A stretch of 64,000 bases of DNA from Epinephelus fuscoguttatus. Lineage: Eukaryota; Chordata; Actinopteri; Perciformes; Serranidae. Location of the stretch: contig NC_064756.1 in the NCBI RefSeq assembly GCF_011397635.1, positions 35,440,996 through 35,504,995 on the forward strand, given 5' to 3'. The notes below the pieces were generated by a model that worked only from the letters and a program-made list of their open reading frames with translations, did no database searches and was not told where the DNA came from. A program made the translations under genes and the position numbers. This document shows positions 32,692-44,942 of this stretch, piece after piece. Position 1 is the stretch's first letter. Each line of letters starts with the position of its first letter.

Positions 32692-33621
32692 TCAAATAAA
32701 TGATGATTGTTTCTTAAACAAGCCACAGAGAGCATAGCATTTTAGTGCATGAAAAAACTTTTCATCTCTGACACCATAAATGAGAGGATTCAGACATCTC
32801 GGGGCAAGAATAAAAGTAATGTAATTAAAGTACCTGACATCAATGTATAACCTTAAATTAATCTGAAGTACAGCAGCTTCTATGAATGGACACCACAGCT
32901 GGATGAGACAGAGCAGCAGCTGGAAAGCATGAAGAATTACTGTTCGGAGTCCTTTCCATGTTGACTTTTTATTCTCTCCTGATGCCGTTTTGGCCACTTT
33001 CATTATTTTAACATAGGAGAAAACAATAGCAATACACATAATCAAGAAGTAAAACTGACTTATAGCTGCCCTAAGATGACCCTGCCACTTGTGGGAGATG
33101 AACACTTCCACGGAGCACAGTCTGCTCTTGGTATAGAGGCTGTGGGTCGTAAATGCAAAGAAAATAGAGAGGTAAACAATACAGGGTACACAGCTGAGGC
33201 CATGAATTACCAGGATACAGTGCAGAGCTCTGTGTGTGGAGCACAACTGTCCATGGCGCAGGGGCATGCAAATTGCCACATAGCGCTCCAGAGTCATTGC
33301 TGTCAGAGTAACTGGTGTGACAAAAGTGCACAGAGACAAAACAATATACATAATAAGACACAACCACATTTTTATGGTATACCGAAAATAGGACATAATG
33401 AGCAGGGTATCAGTCATGACTAAAAACAGACAATCAGACAGTAGTGCTGTAGCAAATAAGATGTAGCGCACGGTTGTGTAGAAGAAATCTTTCATCAAGA
33501 AAGTTGTGATCATCAAAAAGTTGATGAAAAGAAAAACTGACACAAAAACTTGAACTAAAATGACCCGATCACTGATCGTGTACACTGAGGATTCACTGCC
33601 ATTAACGTTATTGGCTGCCAT
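32692..33621 (-). CDS. Odorant receptor 131-2-like, intact
   Basis: A single-exon frame of 309 residues, the usual length for an odorant receptor. Seven hydrophobic segments are visible, starting near residues 22-45. TM3 ends in MTLERYVAICMPLRH (the MAYDRYVAIC-type motif) and TM7 carries PRCLNPLIYGVRDEKF. NGS near the N-terminus is a likely glycosylation site. The MTLERYVAIC form and overall pattern fit the teleost OR131-2-like group, which are G-protein-coupled receptors of olfactory neurons. A related, frameshifted gene lies at 52680-53647 on the plus strand. The ligand is unknown. Confidence 0.9.
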   Translation of the reverse strand: MAANNVNGSESSVYTISDRVILVQVFVSVFLFINFLMITTFLMKDFFYTTVRYILFATALLSDCLFLVMTDTLLIMSYFRYTIKMWLCLIMYIVLSLCTFVTPVTLTAMTLERYVAICMPLRHGQLCSTHRALHCILVIHGLSCVPCIVYLSIFFAFTTHSLYTKSRLCSVEVFISHKWQGHLRAAISQFYFLIMCIAIVFSYVKIMKVAKTASGENKKSTWKGLRTVILHAFQLLLCLIQLWCPFIEAAVLQINLRLYIDVRYFNYITFILAPRCLNPLIYGVRDEKFFHALKCYALCGLFKKQSSFI

Positions 33622-34909
33622 ATATTTCTCTGTTTAAAAAAAAAAAAAAAAAAAAAAAAAGCTTTTCAAGGGTTTTAGACAGGGCCCAAACTCATGTATT
33701 GTAGCTCTAAAGACAGATCCAAAATGAAAGAACTTTAATGTGACTAAACTGTGTCTGTCAGTGTAATCTAAAATACTGTGTTTGTATAAGTTGGATGCAC
33801 AGTTTTTTTTGTTGCACAAAGATCAAAATATCTTCAATTTTAACAACCTCACAGCTGCAACTGGTAGAATTTTAGCTGATTAAACCAAAAACAATACATG
33901 TAAGTGTAATATCACTTGTACCCACAATAAATTTGATAGAATCACACACACAAAACAAGCATATGCAATACCTGACATTACCAAACCATCCCTGCAGTTA
34001 CAACTGTGGCACACAGTTCTATGGATGAATGGCTTCTGCTGAGCTCCCTCTGAGAGAGGACTGTGTATGGAGACTTTATAGGGGCAACGATGACAAATCA
34101 CAGCATCATCAGTTATTTTCATTTTCAAATATTGCAAACAGTGTGTAAGAAAGTTTGTGTATTGTATGTCATGTGGGTCAATGTTAGCTTAAACCTGCAT
34201 TAACTGATTTTTCTTTGACCAACTCGGGGAAAGCTTTGAACACAACACTGATAGATTGAGTCAACTTTTAAGTTGATGTAGTGAACTTGTTAGCCAACAG
34301 TTGCTAATTTAAACATTCAGCAGGTGCGAAGCAACATAATCATTCATTTGATGAATGACAGTCCATATATTGACTCTCTTTAGCTCTTTTAGTCTCCACC
34401 AACTCCTAAGGGAAATATCTGTCCCTTTTTAGCTGCTAAATGCTCCACTGTGTTCACCAGCTAGTCTCTAACCGTGTCTGTCTGCTGTTTGGTGCTGAGC
34501 AGTAGAGTGTGGATACCCAACTCAAGCCTTTACAAGCAATATTTGGGTCAGGTTCAATTAATGATGGACCCACTGTCTGCATTGGGCTACTTTTTGATCG
34601 GTGCTTGGGTTTTTCATTGATGTGACAATATTTGAACACAACACATAGCTTTTTTCTCAGGTGGTAAATGTTCATGTAAGTTAACATTAGCTAGCCAGAA
34701 GAGGACGCTCTCTGTCATCACCCTCTAGCTAGCAGCAGCAGCAGCAGCGAACAGAACTTTAGGTGGATAGTGCTTTTGCCATCCATTGTGGATACTATCC
34801 TACTAAATCTACAATTAAATCCAAAATGAACACCAACAGACACATTACAGACATCCCAACTAAGCAACGAGACTATGAAAATCCAAAACTAAACAAAAAA
34901 AAAAAAAGT
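33622..34909. other. Receptor upstream region, no gene seen
   Basis: A 26-base A run at 33634-33659 lies just upstream of the receptor start. The rest of the stretch has no supported gene. A CAG-type run (AGCAGCAGCAGCAG) is at about 34733-34747. Confidence 0.4.
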
Positions 34910-35270
34910 CACCTCAAAACCTCATGAACATATATCCATTTCAGACACCTCCATAACACTCCCAACCACAAAATGGGAAAATGACTTGGCTCTCTCTCCC
35001 AACCCCAACTTCTGGATACAAATCAATAACAACAGCTTCTCTCTGACAACTAACAGAAATTTACAACTTATACAATATAAAACCATCCACAGAACCCACA
35101 TCACTCAGAGTAAAATGTTTAAAATGGGATTGGCTGACACAGAAACCTGCTCACAATGCACACTGGGTAGCACAGATAATTATATGCATGCCACTTGGGT
35201 CTGTCGACCAGTTCACTCCTTCTGGACAGCAGTCACAACAATAGCATGATAAGGACAAACTTGTCCTTGA
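34910..35270 (+). mobile_element. L1-type LINE fragment, C-terminal ORF2
   Basis: The frame reads KWENDLALS, LQLIQYKTIHRTHITQSKMF, then TCSQCTLGSTDNYMHATWVC and HSFW. This is the C-terminal zinc-knuckle region common to fish L1-type ORF2 proteins. The fragment is truncated at both ends and the hAT element begins 40 bases downstream. Confidence 0.75.
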
Positions 35271-35535
35271 TTGATTGCTACTTGGCCTGAGCCATACTCT
35301 ACTGATCAGCAGTGTTGGGCATGTTACTTTAAAAAAGCAATTCGTTATAGTTACTAGTTGCTTCTCCCAAAAACTAACTGAGTTAGTAACTGAATTACTC
35401 CACTATAAAAGTAACTATTTACCAGTTAAAGTAACTATTGCGTTACTCTTTTTTCTTTCTTTCTTTTTTTCAAGTTTAAATATGTCTAAGAATTTGGATT
35501 TTTTTCTCAGCAGGTTTCACAAGCCAGTTGCATAG

Positions 35536-35935
35536 AGCACATTCTCGGAACCCATCAGCTGTATTCCGCGTCTGACTTCCGGCAGACGGCGATATAGCCT
35601 CTGGGGGCAGACCCCCAGTTTTGGCATTCTGGTTTGATTTGGTCGGAGGAGGCGAATTTCCGTCTTCCGTTTATATATAAGTAAATATGCTGAACCACTG
35701 CGATGTATTCAGAGTTTGCAGTGACACCAATTATGTTCCGCCTCATTAGTTCACCGCACAAACCATTTAACCTGGCAACAACTGCAGCCGGCTCAAACGC
35801 GTGATTGGTCAATATCACACTGACTACAAACAGCCTACAACCGGAAACCAGGGCTCTTCCGCTCTTCTTCCGGAGGCATGATCTCCATGGTTTGCCTACA
35901 GACTCTACATTCACTGTCTGTATAGAGAGACTACA
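35536..35935 (-). repeat. Interspersed repeat R, copy 2 (inverted)
   Basis: On the minus strand this matches 29533-29890, including AAGAGCGGAAGAGCCCTGG and CGTCTGCCGGAAGTCAGACG. It lies in the 3' part of the hAT element, so it is either a later insertion or part of that family. Confidence 0.68.
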
Positions 35936-36244
35936 TAGCGTAGAACTGCATAGACAGGTAGTTACACAGAACTTTTAATATTTATTGCACCTCAACAGAC
36001 CACAACTGGTAGACATACTGTACTTCAAGTATTTTCTTCATCACAAAAACACACAGTTTAACAATCAGAAATACTTTATGTATGAAGTGCTTTAATTTTC
36101 TGTAGTGTAAATTAAATAAATCAAACCTTCACACAACTGGTAGACATACTGTACTTCAATTTAAAAACAAAAGAAACAGTTTAACAATATGAAGTACTTT
36201 TAAAATAGTACTGAAAAAGTATATGAATTACTTGACAAATCCAA

Positions 36245-36345
36245 CTTGAGCTCCTAAACATTCATTCATTCATTCATCTATCCATCCATACGCTCCATCC
36301 TAACACTCATCCATCCATGCATGCATGCATTCATTCATCCACCCA
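36245..36345 (+). repeat. ATTC/ATCC/ATGC simple repeats
   Basis: Short runs of CATTCATTCATTCATT, CATCCATCCAT and CATGCATGCATG one after another. Confidence 0.85.
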
Positions 36346-36851
36346 GCCAACCCAGTCATCTACTGTGACCATCTCAGCCATTAAACCAGTGATTGTATCT
36401 TAAAAGTAGAAGCTTTTCAAACTTCTGGTCAGAGAGCCTGTTCCTCTTTGGAGTGAAGACGAGCTTCCCCAGGCTAAACAGTCTCTCCACGGGGGCACTG
36501 GATGGAGTGGCTGCATTGTATTTGAGTGAAATTTTCTTTACTAGTGGAAATCCATTAAGACTGTCCATCCCTTGTGCTCCTGATTTGAAATAATCCGTGA
36601 CCTGACTTTTGGCAGTAGCAGAGGTGTCATCCTCATCCTCATCCTCAAAGGAAAATAACTCATGCTCTGTGGCTAAGTCAGTGTGTGTTGGTGTGCTGTT
36701 TGCCGGTCTTCATCTCGAGCACTTTTCCGGCAAGTTTAAACCTGGGCAGAGTCACAGCAGCCAAGACAGCATTCTCACTTTCCAGCACCTCTGCAAATCT
36801 TGTTTTAATTGCCTGCAATGATATATAATGCAAAGGACATATTATACTGAC

Positions 36852-36853
<2 letters not shown>

Positions 36854-36886
<33 letters not shown>
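36854..36886 (+). repeat. (AC)n microsatellite
   Basis: About 15 uninterrupted AC units. Confidence 0.95.
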
Positions 36887-36888
<2 letters not shown>

Positions 36889-37887
36889 CATTACACATTA
36901 TGAGTATGTTCATAAATATATTTCATTTCACATTATATTTTTTTCATTATGTATGGATGTATATATTTACAGATAAATACTTGTTCTTACCGTAACAATT
37001 GCCTCTGGAAGGTCGACAAGGATTTGAAGACCACTCTTCAGGTCCAGGGTCTTGAACATCAATGTCTCCAGCATGGGTAGGAGTGTGCCATGGAAACAGT
37101 TGTCTTCTCCCTGAAGAATGTCTAAGGCTACAGTACTCCCTGATGAACTGATGCTCCCGTTCTGTGATGGCTTTCAACCCAAACTTGGAGGAGATGGTGT
37201 TCAGCTCAACTATAGGGATCTCACAGATGCGAGCAAGGGCATCATAAAACGAGTTCCATCTCGCAGTGCAAGGGACTAGCAGCTTCTTTGCGATGACATA
37301 ATCGACAGTCTCTGGAGCCACAGTTGAATGGCTAGCCTTGTTCCATAAGGCTGTGCATTTGGTCGCAGCACTTCTGTATATCGCTTTTGTTTCTGGTCTT
37401 GACAGTATCCACTTTTTAATATCATCACATGAAACAAGGTTTAAGGTGTGCGATGCACATCTCTGATGTGGCGGCAAAGTAACTACAACATCATCATCAT
37501 TATCATCACCAACACTGTTTTGCAGTCCCCAGACTCATCCTCCTTGCCTGGCTGGTACTTTTTGAAGGCCTTGACGAAATTAGAGCCATTATCCGTGACA
37601 GTTGATGTTAATTTGTGGGATATGCCATAGGTTGAGTGAATGTTGTCAAGCTCAGTTGCAATACTGTCATGACCATGACAGCCTTTAAATCGTCTGCATG
37701 CCAGGGCTGCTTTCCTTCCATGCTATGTGGATGTATTCAATCAATGGGCAGTTACGCCAAGATAGCTTTTTTTTTTTTTTGTGAACATTCTTTTTATTGA
37801 ATATTTTCAAAATTATAACAGTCCAGCACAGTACATATACTGGTTGTATAAGATCTGTAGCAAATCCAAAATACATCCACAGCAATG

Positions 37888-38262
37888 GGGCGGCACGGTG
37901 GTGTGGTGGTTAGCACAGCAAGAGGGTTGCCGGTTCGATCCCGGGCGTGGGAGCCCTTCTGTGCGGAGTTTGCATGTTCTCCCCGTGTCAGCGTGGGTTC
38001 TCTCCGGGCACTCCGGCTTCCTCCCACAGTCCAAAGACATGCATATTGGGGACTAGGTTAATTGGTAACTCTAAATTGTCCATAGGTGTGAATGTGAGTG
38101 TGAGTGGTTGTTTGTCTCTATGTGTCAGCCCTGCGATAGTCTGGCGACCTGTCCAGGGTGTACCCTGCCTCTCGCCTGATGTAGCTGGGATAGGCTCCAG
38201 CCCCCCCGCGACCCTCAAGAGGATGAAGCGGTTAGAAGATGAATGAATGAATGAGGATCCAC
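37888..38262 (+). mobile_element. tRNA-headed SINE, copy 1
   Basis: The head has an A-box-like GGTGTGGTGGTTAGCAC and a B box GGTTCGATCCC. The body, with GTTTGCATGTTCTCCCCGTG and GGCGACCTGTCCAGGGTGTA, is a very common fish repeat. It ends in GAATG repeats. The target duplication ATCCACAGCAATG is seen on both sides. Confidence 0.85.
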
Positions 38263-40112
38263 AGCAATGATCTCAAAAGTACTTATTAGGTCTGACATTT
38301 CAGGCAAAATGCACTCTGAGTGTCCAGGTACTCCAACACCTTGCCAAACTTTGCTGTAAAGAGGTCCTCCTGACCATTAATACAAAATCTTTCCAGAGAA
38401 CTATAATCTGATATCAAAGACTTAAATAGTCTTACATTTTGGGCAGTTTGGAGGCCTCTGTCGTATATTTACTGTACATATATGGAGATATAGTATAAAC
38501 ATTTTGTAAGATATTATATTGCATTTCTCTGAATCTGTTACATATGGATATTTTTGTAGGTAAAAGTAAAATTTCCTCCCACACTTCAGTATCTATTGTT
38601 GTTTTCAACTGAGTTTCCCATGATTTCCGTAGGAATGACAACCTGTCAGTATTCAAATGTTGCAGCTGTGAGTAAAATTTGGATACAAAGTGACTTTGTT
38701 TAAGACTATCTAAAAGAGTCTTTTCTAATAAATTAAAGTTGTCTGGGAGATTAAGAGTATCCATTTTAGTATGTACATAGTGTCTGACCTGAAGGTATTT
38801 GTAAAATTCTTTTGTTTGTAATTTGTATTTAGCCTGTAAGGACTCAAATGTTTTGAATTTACCACTTTCCCAAAGATTATAAATATGGTGAATTCCTGCT
38901 TCATACCATTTCTGAAAGCTAGATCCAGTGCCCTCTCTGGTTAAATCAGGATTATCAATCATTGTTGTTAAACAACTCAGTTTATGTTTAGTCCCAAATA
39001 ATTTCCTCAAAGCATTCCAGGTACTACACACATTAGTAATTAGAAAATTGTCTTTAGCGATAATTGGTAGTTCACTCCTGTGTTTATCAAGTAAGTTGAC
39101 AGGAGAGTATGGTTTGGAGAGGCTTGCTTCAATCTCAAACCATGGCAGCTTCGGTTGAGCAGTTGCCCATATTGAGATAATCCTGGCTTGCACTGATGTT
39201 GTATAATTTGTGATGTTGGGGAGGCCACATCCTCCTTGTTCTTTTGGTAGTTGTAAAATATTTAATTTAATTTTAGGCTTTCTGCCAGCCCATATAAAGT
39301 CAATGTGAGCTTTATTTATATATTTAATGTTGTTTCTCTTCAGAGATATGAAGAGCATAGATAGAGGTTAAGTAATTTTGGGGAGAATTATCATCTTAAC
39401 AAGACTGACTCTGCCAAGAAAGGATACAGGAAGCTTCTTCCAACTTAACATCTTATCCTTAATGTGTTTTACCATGGGGTTAACATTTTCAGCATAAAAT
39501 TGACTAATTTTAGGTGTTATTTTAACCCCCAAATATGGGCACCAGATGGATTCACCCCCAAATATGTGAATCCATCTGGTGCCCAGTGAAAGAGTTTGAC
39601 AAAATCAGGTTCGTACTCATATGAAAAACCTCGAGGCATGATTTCAGATTTTGTAAAATTAACCTTGTATCCAGAAATTTGACTGAACTCTTTCACACAA
39701 TTGATTAGCGCAGGTATTGAGTTTGATGCGTCTGTTAATGTCAGGAGGATGTCATCCGCGTACAATAAAATTTTGTGTTGTGTTGTTCCTATCACCGTTC
39801 CCTTGATACTGGAGGTTTGCCGGACAGCAATTGCTAATGGCTCTATAGCTAAAGAGAATAATAGAGGTGATAGTGGTGACCCTTGAGCTATACCTCTATT
39901 AAGCTGAAATTGGGTGGAAATTAGGCCATTTGTTAAGACTGGGGCAGTGGGCACTTTATATAAAAGTTGTACCCATCAAACAAATCTGACGGAAAGCCAA
40001 ATCTTTTCAGCACTTCAAGCATGTATTTTCGTTCAATACGATCAAATGCTTTCTCTGCATCCATCGTTACTATAGCACTTGGAGTTTGATGAAAATTAAG
40101 ATAATGAATAAT

Positions 40113-40490
40113 ATTATTAGCACTCTCACCTCACAGCAAGAGGGTTGCCGGTTTGATCCCGGGCGTGGAGCCCTTCTGTGTGGAGTTTGCATGTTCTCCC
40201 CGTGTCAGCGTGGGTTCTCTCCGGGCACTCCGGCTTCCTCCCACAGTCCAAAGACATGCAGATTGGGGACTAGGTTAATTGGTAACTCTAAATTGTCCGT
40301 AGGTGTGAATGTGAGTGTGAATGGTTGTCTGTCTCTATGTGTCAGCCCTGCGATAGTCTGGCGACCTGTCCAGGGTGTACCCTGCCTCTCGCCCGATGTC
40401 AGTTGGGATAGGCTCCAGCCCCCCTGCGACCCTCAAGAGGATGAAGCGGTTAGAAGATGAATGAATGAATGAATGAATAATATTAATTGA
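40113..40490 (+). mobile_element. tRNA-headed SINE, copy 2, 5'-shortened
   Basis: Same family and strand as copy 1. It starts at TTAGCACTCTCACCTC and keeps GGTTTGATCCCGG (B box with one change). It ends in GAATG repeats, and a target duplication near AATGAATAATATTA flanks it. It splits the L1 RT. Confidence 0.83.
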
Positions 40491-41779
40491 ACGTCTTGTG
40501 TTATTTGATGAAGTACGGCCTTTTATAAACCCTGTTTGGTCTGCATTAACTATATCAGTCACCACTCTTTCTAGTCGATTAGCCACTATTTTTGAGAGTA
40601 TTTTTGCATCCACTCCAAGTAGGCTAATCGGGCAATAAGAAGCACATAGTTCTGGATTTTTCCCTTTTTTGGGGATAACTATGGGATAACTATAATATGA
40701 GCTAAATACATAGATTTTGGAAGTTCATCCTCTTCAAAAGATTTGTTGAACACACATTGTAGTCATTTGTAGTATTTGAGTGTAGAGATTGCTTTATCAA
40801 TTTCTGTTAATGTAACAGGACCTTCCAGCAGTTAGGCTCATTCATCTGTTAGTTGAGGCATCTTTAAGCCATCTAAAAAGTTTCCACTGGTAAGTGTATT
40901 ATTGTCCAATTCCGACGCATACAGTGTTTCATAAAACTTCTGAAAGCATTCATTGATCTTTGTATTGTTTGTTTGACGGATTGGATCCTCATCAGATATT
41001 GCAGAAATAAAAGTTTTAATGGGAGAGTTTCTTGCTCGACGAGCTAAGAACTGATTTGGCTTATTCCCAAATTCAAACAATCTTTGTCTAGCGAACAAAA
41101 TATTAGACTCAGCCTTCTTTGTTAGTAAATCAGACAACCGTAGTCTTTTCACCTTTAACTCTTTAAGCACGTCATCCAATTTGGATCTATGAAAATCTTC
41201 CTCTAATTTTTTGATTTTCTTTTCAATTTGTGATTATTCTTGTGTGTGCTCTTTTTTCTTACTAGAGTAGGATATAATCATGCCTTGCATGTAAGCTTTA
41301 TAAGCCTCCCACACCAATCGTGGATCACAGTCATTGCAGTCATTTACTTCTAAATAGAAGTCTGTCTGAGTTTCCAAGAATATGATAAAATTATCGTCAT
41401 GAAACAGTGATGCATTAATTTTTCAATAAAACGATCGCTCTGCGGGCTTAAGAGGCTGCATTTTCAGAGTGACAGGAGTATGGTCTGAAAGAACGATGGC
41501 TCCAATATCAGACTGCTCTACTAAATGGGAGAGGTGTTCAGATACATACATATGTAATCAATTCGTGAGAGTGACAAATGAGGTGGAGAATAAAATGTGT
41601 AATTTCTGCTATTAGGATTCATGTATCTCCAACCATCTAACCATTTTGTAGTGCTCTGCCAGATTTTGACTGATCTTTATGAGGGGGGTCTCTATCTAAA
41701 GAGGGGGAAAGATAACAATTAAAATCACCCCAATTATCATATTTGTACAGTCCATTTCAGCAATTTTACTGATTAGGAA

Positions 41780-42389
41780 TGAAACGGTGTGGTATGGACC
41801 CAAATGCAGTATACAGGCGCTTTCAGCCGATGATGATGAGGAGGAAGCTCCGTGGTCCGAAGAGCCGGCTGCACGTGTGGAGGTGCCGACGGGGAGAGGG
41901 CAGAGGAGTGGTCGGAGGCAGGTGGGGGGGTCGTAGCCAGATGAGCAGTCCGCGAAGGCAGAGGCACCGAAGGGGAGCAGGCAGGAGGATAAACGAGGAC
42001 AGGCGGAGGAGTCGTTACCAGCCGAGCAGTCAGATACCAGAAACGCTGAGGCAGAGCACGAGGTCAGGGACAGAAGGCAGGTGAGTTTACCGGGAGGCAG
42101 ACGAGGAGAGCAGGTCGGGAACAGGCAGAGTCGGCACCAGGAGATCAGACAGGAGAAGAATGCTGGAAAGTCTCGCATGACGCTGAAGAACAATCTGGCA
42201 ATGAGTGAGAGTGCTGGAGAGGCTTATATGCAGGGCTGATTATGATGAGCTGCAGCTGTGTAGGCAGGTGAGCAGAGTTGGGCTGATGAGGTGGGCGTGG
42301 CTGGCAGGTAGAGTGGAGCAGAGGGAGGGAGAGTGGAAAATCACTGCAGCAGAGTGACAGGAGGGGAATGAGAGGCAGGGACTGTGACA
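41780..42389. mobile_element. Solo LTR, 610 bp
   Basis: It starts TGAAACGGTGTGG and ends ACTGTGACA. Flanks are AGGAA (41775-41779) and AGGAG (42390-42394), a 4 of 5 match. The start and end resemble the LTR at 27172 (GGACCCAAATGCAG). Inserted in the endonuclease region of the L1 ORF2. Confidence 0.75.
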
Positions 42390-42789
42390 AGGAGCATAAA
42401 TATTTCCTAACAATACTGATAGTTCTCCTTTTACTAAAACTATTTTTCCATCTTTATCTTTGTAACTACCTAATGTGGCTGAAACTGAGCCAAGAAAAAC
42501 AAAAAACAAAACCCTTGTCATACTTTAGCTATATCAATACAGCTGAAGGGGCAAAAGAAACAAAGTGAAAAAAGAAATATGTCAAGTCTCTCCATCTGGA
42601 TTAAGTCCAAACCATAATGCTAGCATGTCAACTGCTATGTAAATAATAGTAGGCAGCAGTAAACTGAGAAATACCCATGTACAAATGCCTTTAAATTTAA
42701 GATGAACAAAAGCTATCTTAATGTTATATGGTACCCACTGTCCATTATTAAGTCTTTCTTTATTCATTTGTATAATGCAGTCTTTTGAG

Positions 42790-43485
42790 GCAGATGGTAC
42801 CGTTTACCTGAATACAGGTGGATTGATACAGTTATCGGGTAGTTGGGATTGTCTTCACATAGTCGGTGATTTCCCTCATTGTGGAAAGGGAGATCGGTTT
42901 TCCATTCGGAGGGAGAACCTTAATCACAGCTGGGTAAACGAAAGCGTATTTGATCCCCGCTTCCCGAAGCCTTCTGTGTGCGTCTGCAGATTCACAGGTG
43001 GATTCTTGCCTTCGGTGCCTTCTTTCAGTCCAATAATCCTAACGCTTTTGCTGTCGACTCTGGTTCTCATAATTCTCGAGTTTTTCCATTGCTTTTTTCA
43101 GCGCTGACTCCACCGAGTCAAGCCGTGGTTCATTAGCTGCTGCTTTATCCTCCAAGTCGGACACTCGTTGTTCCACTGTCCCCAGTCTGTCCACCAGCGT
43201 GTCTAGCTTTCCTGACATTTCTGTGACTGGTTTCAGGATATTAGTGAGTTTAGTGTCTAACATCTCTGCAATATTACGAGTCACCTGCTGTATCACTGTG
43301 TCATCGTTAGTGGGGCTGGCGTCCTCTTTTTCGGGCTTGGTACAAGATTCTGGCTCTTCTTCGTTAGCTAGCTCTACCTGTGCTTCGCCGTCTTGATTAG
43401 CCAGTGCTTCACTAGCCGCCGACTTGTTGCCCTTTTTCCGAGTATCTCTCCTCTTGGGCATAATGAGAAAGTTTTCCATAGACAT
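42790..43485 (-). pseudogene. L1-type ORF1, coiled-coil RNA-binding protein
   Basis: From ATG 43485 (or the later MPKRRDTRKKG) the frame runs 148 residues, with a lysine-rich start, an acidic middle and a coiled coil (about residues 85-145: DRLGTVEQRVSDLEDKAA, LDSVESALKKAMEKLENYE). A stop follows at 43039. Beyond it the RRM-like start NVRIIGLKEGTEGKNP can still be read, so the protein was longer. The role is RNA chaperone for L1. Confidence 0.8.
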
Positions 43486-44271
43486 GTTCAGTGTCTATGT
43501 AGTTTTAGCGACAGTTTAACCAAAGTTTTAGCAATGGGCAAATCGAGAAATATTGTTTTAGTTAAATCCAGTGAGGAGACCGATAGCGGAGCGTCTGTCT
43601 TCCTCAGTGCATCACGTGACCCCCCACCCCCCCACCAAGATAGCTTTTATTATGTGCAGTCCAAATGGCCGCAGTAAAAGAGACATATTCTAATTCTTCA
43701 AATCCCCTTTTGAGCTTGGCATTCATTTTAGCGTACATGGCATCTATGTATTTAGAAAATGTCTTTCTGCATGGCGGACCGGCACCTGCTTTCCCCGGTA
43801 TTTTGCCAATGAGGGCTCTGAAGTAGTCTTAGCCAACTGTTGATAATGGGAGCATGTTCTCAACAACATACCTGCTTATCATTCCATTCAGTTCAGTCTG
43901 TGTCACAAGTTTTTGTGAAGCTGGAGCAGAAAAATCCAGCTTTAGCTGCTTGAACAGTGTGGCTCAGTGTCCTTCTTAGCAGAGCTCACGTTAGCCACAC
44001 CTGGCCTGCTATCATCATCAACAGTGTCAACAACAGTGTTATTGGCCACTAGTTTTGTAGAAGCGTGTGCCGTTGAGAGATGCTTCATCAGATTTCAGTT
44101 GCTTACAACGGACATGGACAAACACTTCACTCCGGGACATAATGTACACTTAACATTAAAGTTCTTGCCTTTTATCTCAAGGAGATTGAGCCGTTATTCC
44201 CATCACTGCTGATCAGGTAGTGTGCAGTTTTAGAGCTTTATCACTGAAAACAACTGTCTGTTGGGGTCCAT

Positions 44272-44591
44272 GTTATTGGTTCAACAGCCCATTGGTTTGA
44301 CATCCCATTAGTCCGACTGTTCGCGGTGCTGAACGGCTCGCGGCGGGCGTATGGTGCGCCGCGACCGGCTTGAGGCAGAGCAGGCTCACGGCTTATGTGT
44401 TTGTCACTTTCTTTTTCATTTTAACCCACACCATGATCTTTTCCTGACTCTAACCAAGTGGTTTCGTGCCTAAACCTAACCAGATCTTAACCACAGGGCA
44501 TCATGATGATTTCGAAACGGACTTCGGAACAATGAGTTTAATATGGTCAGAACAATGGGATGTCGGATCAATGGGCTGTCGAACCAATGGG
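44272..44591. mobile_element. Short inverted-repeat element (MITE)
   Basis: GGTTCAACAGCCCATTGG and CATCCCATTAGTCCGACTG at the left match the reverse complement of GGATGTCGGATCAATGGGCT at the right. The inverted repeats are about 45 bp around a ~230-bp middle. No gene inside. The target duplication is not clear. Confidence 0.6.
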
Positions 44592-44942
44592 CAGTTCCCG
44601 TCTGTTGCAGCCACTGTGAGAGTGAAACAAAAGAGTAAAGTTACAGGCCCAACAGTGAAACAGTGACCTAAACTCTCTAGAAATCTCTGTAAAGCCATGG
44701 GGCAGTGTTGTAATTATGACCACCTAAACTGAGACCAGGTCATGACCAAGACCAGAGTGTGTTGTAGGGCATTAACAGAAAAGTCGATTTGTCGACGTGT
44801 CAACGTCAGTGGCACAAGTCGACACCCCCCGGGAGGAGTTGACAAGTCGTGTGTTTTTTCCTTCTCTCTCTCTGTGTGCTTGTGTACGGAATGCAGTCGC
44901 TGCCTCTGATTACGCTGATACTTTATCCTTGACTTAGTGAAC

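Larger units (their letters stand above)
38290..42780 (-). pseudogene. L1-type ORF2, interrupted
   Basis: Read on the minus strand: an endonuclease region (about 42700-41300, interrupted by a solo LTR), a linker at 41179-40838 (RLRLSDLLTKKAESNILFAR), and RT fingers at 40613 (SKIVANRLERVV, ADQTGFIKGR). A SINE lies at 40480-40113. The palm at 39954-39517 has GIAQGSPLSPLLFSLAIEPL and YADD, the canonical form. The C-terminal block at 39358-38432 (AHIDFIWAGRKPKI, QGGCGLPNI) is open for about 308 residues. Several frameshifts make it non-functional. Confidence 0.85.
37771..43634 (-). mobile_element. L1-type LINE, near full length, inserted in the hAT
   Basis: On the minus strand it runs from 43634 (C-rich 5' end) to an A-tail at 37780-37771. 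CCAAGATAGCTTTT flanks both sides (37757-37770 and 43635-43648), a 14-bp target duplication. ORF1 has a coiled coil and ORF2 an endonuclease and RT. Two SINEs (37888-38262 and about 40113-40480) and a solo LTR (41780-42389) were added later. Confidence 0.87.
36374..44170 (-). pseudogene. hAT (BED-type) transposase, split and broken
   Basis: The N-terminal part lies at 44170-43649 on the minus strand: a BED-like CTLCPGVKCLS ... LMKHLSTAHAS, then FSAPASQKLV and MLPLSTVG. After the L1 insertion the frame continues from about 37740: GVTAHWL, IHSTYGISHKLTSTVTDNGS and NFVKAFK, then CASHTLNLVS at 37440. The C-terminal dimerisation region at 36374-36568 reads NAATPSSAPVERLFSLGK and KRNRLSDQKFEKLL. Stops occur in several places. 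hAT transposases cut and join their own ends; this copy is inactive. Confidence 0.82.
35310..44208 (-). mobile_element. hAT transposon with 8-bp target duplication, interrupted by an L1
   Basis: The left end is CAGTGTTGGGCATG and the right end is TTCCCATCACTG, imperfect inverted repeats. CTGATCAG flanks both ends exactly (35302-35309 and 44209-44216). Inside on the minus strand are a BED-finger, an RNase-H-like region and a dimerisation domain, typical of hAT transposases. A whole L1-type element (37771-43634) splits the transposase; without it the hAT would be about 3 kb. Confidence 0.87.

Noticed and set aside
41779-42084. Arg/Gly-rich 101-residue frame
   Set aside because: It lies inside a solo LTR and reflects GC-rich repeat sequence.
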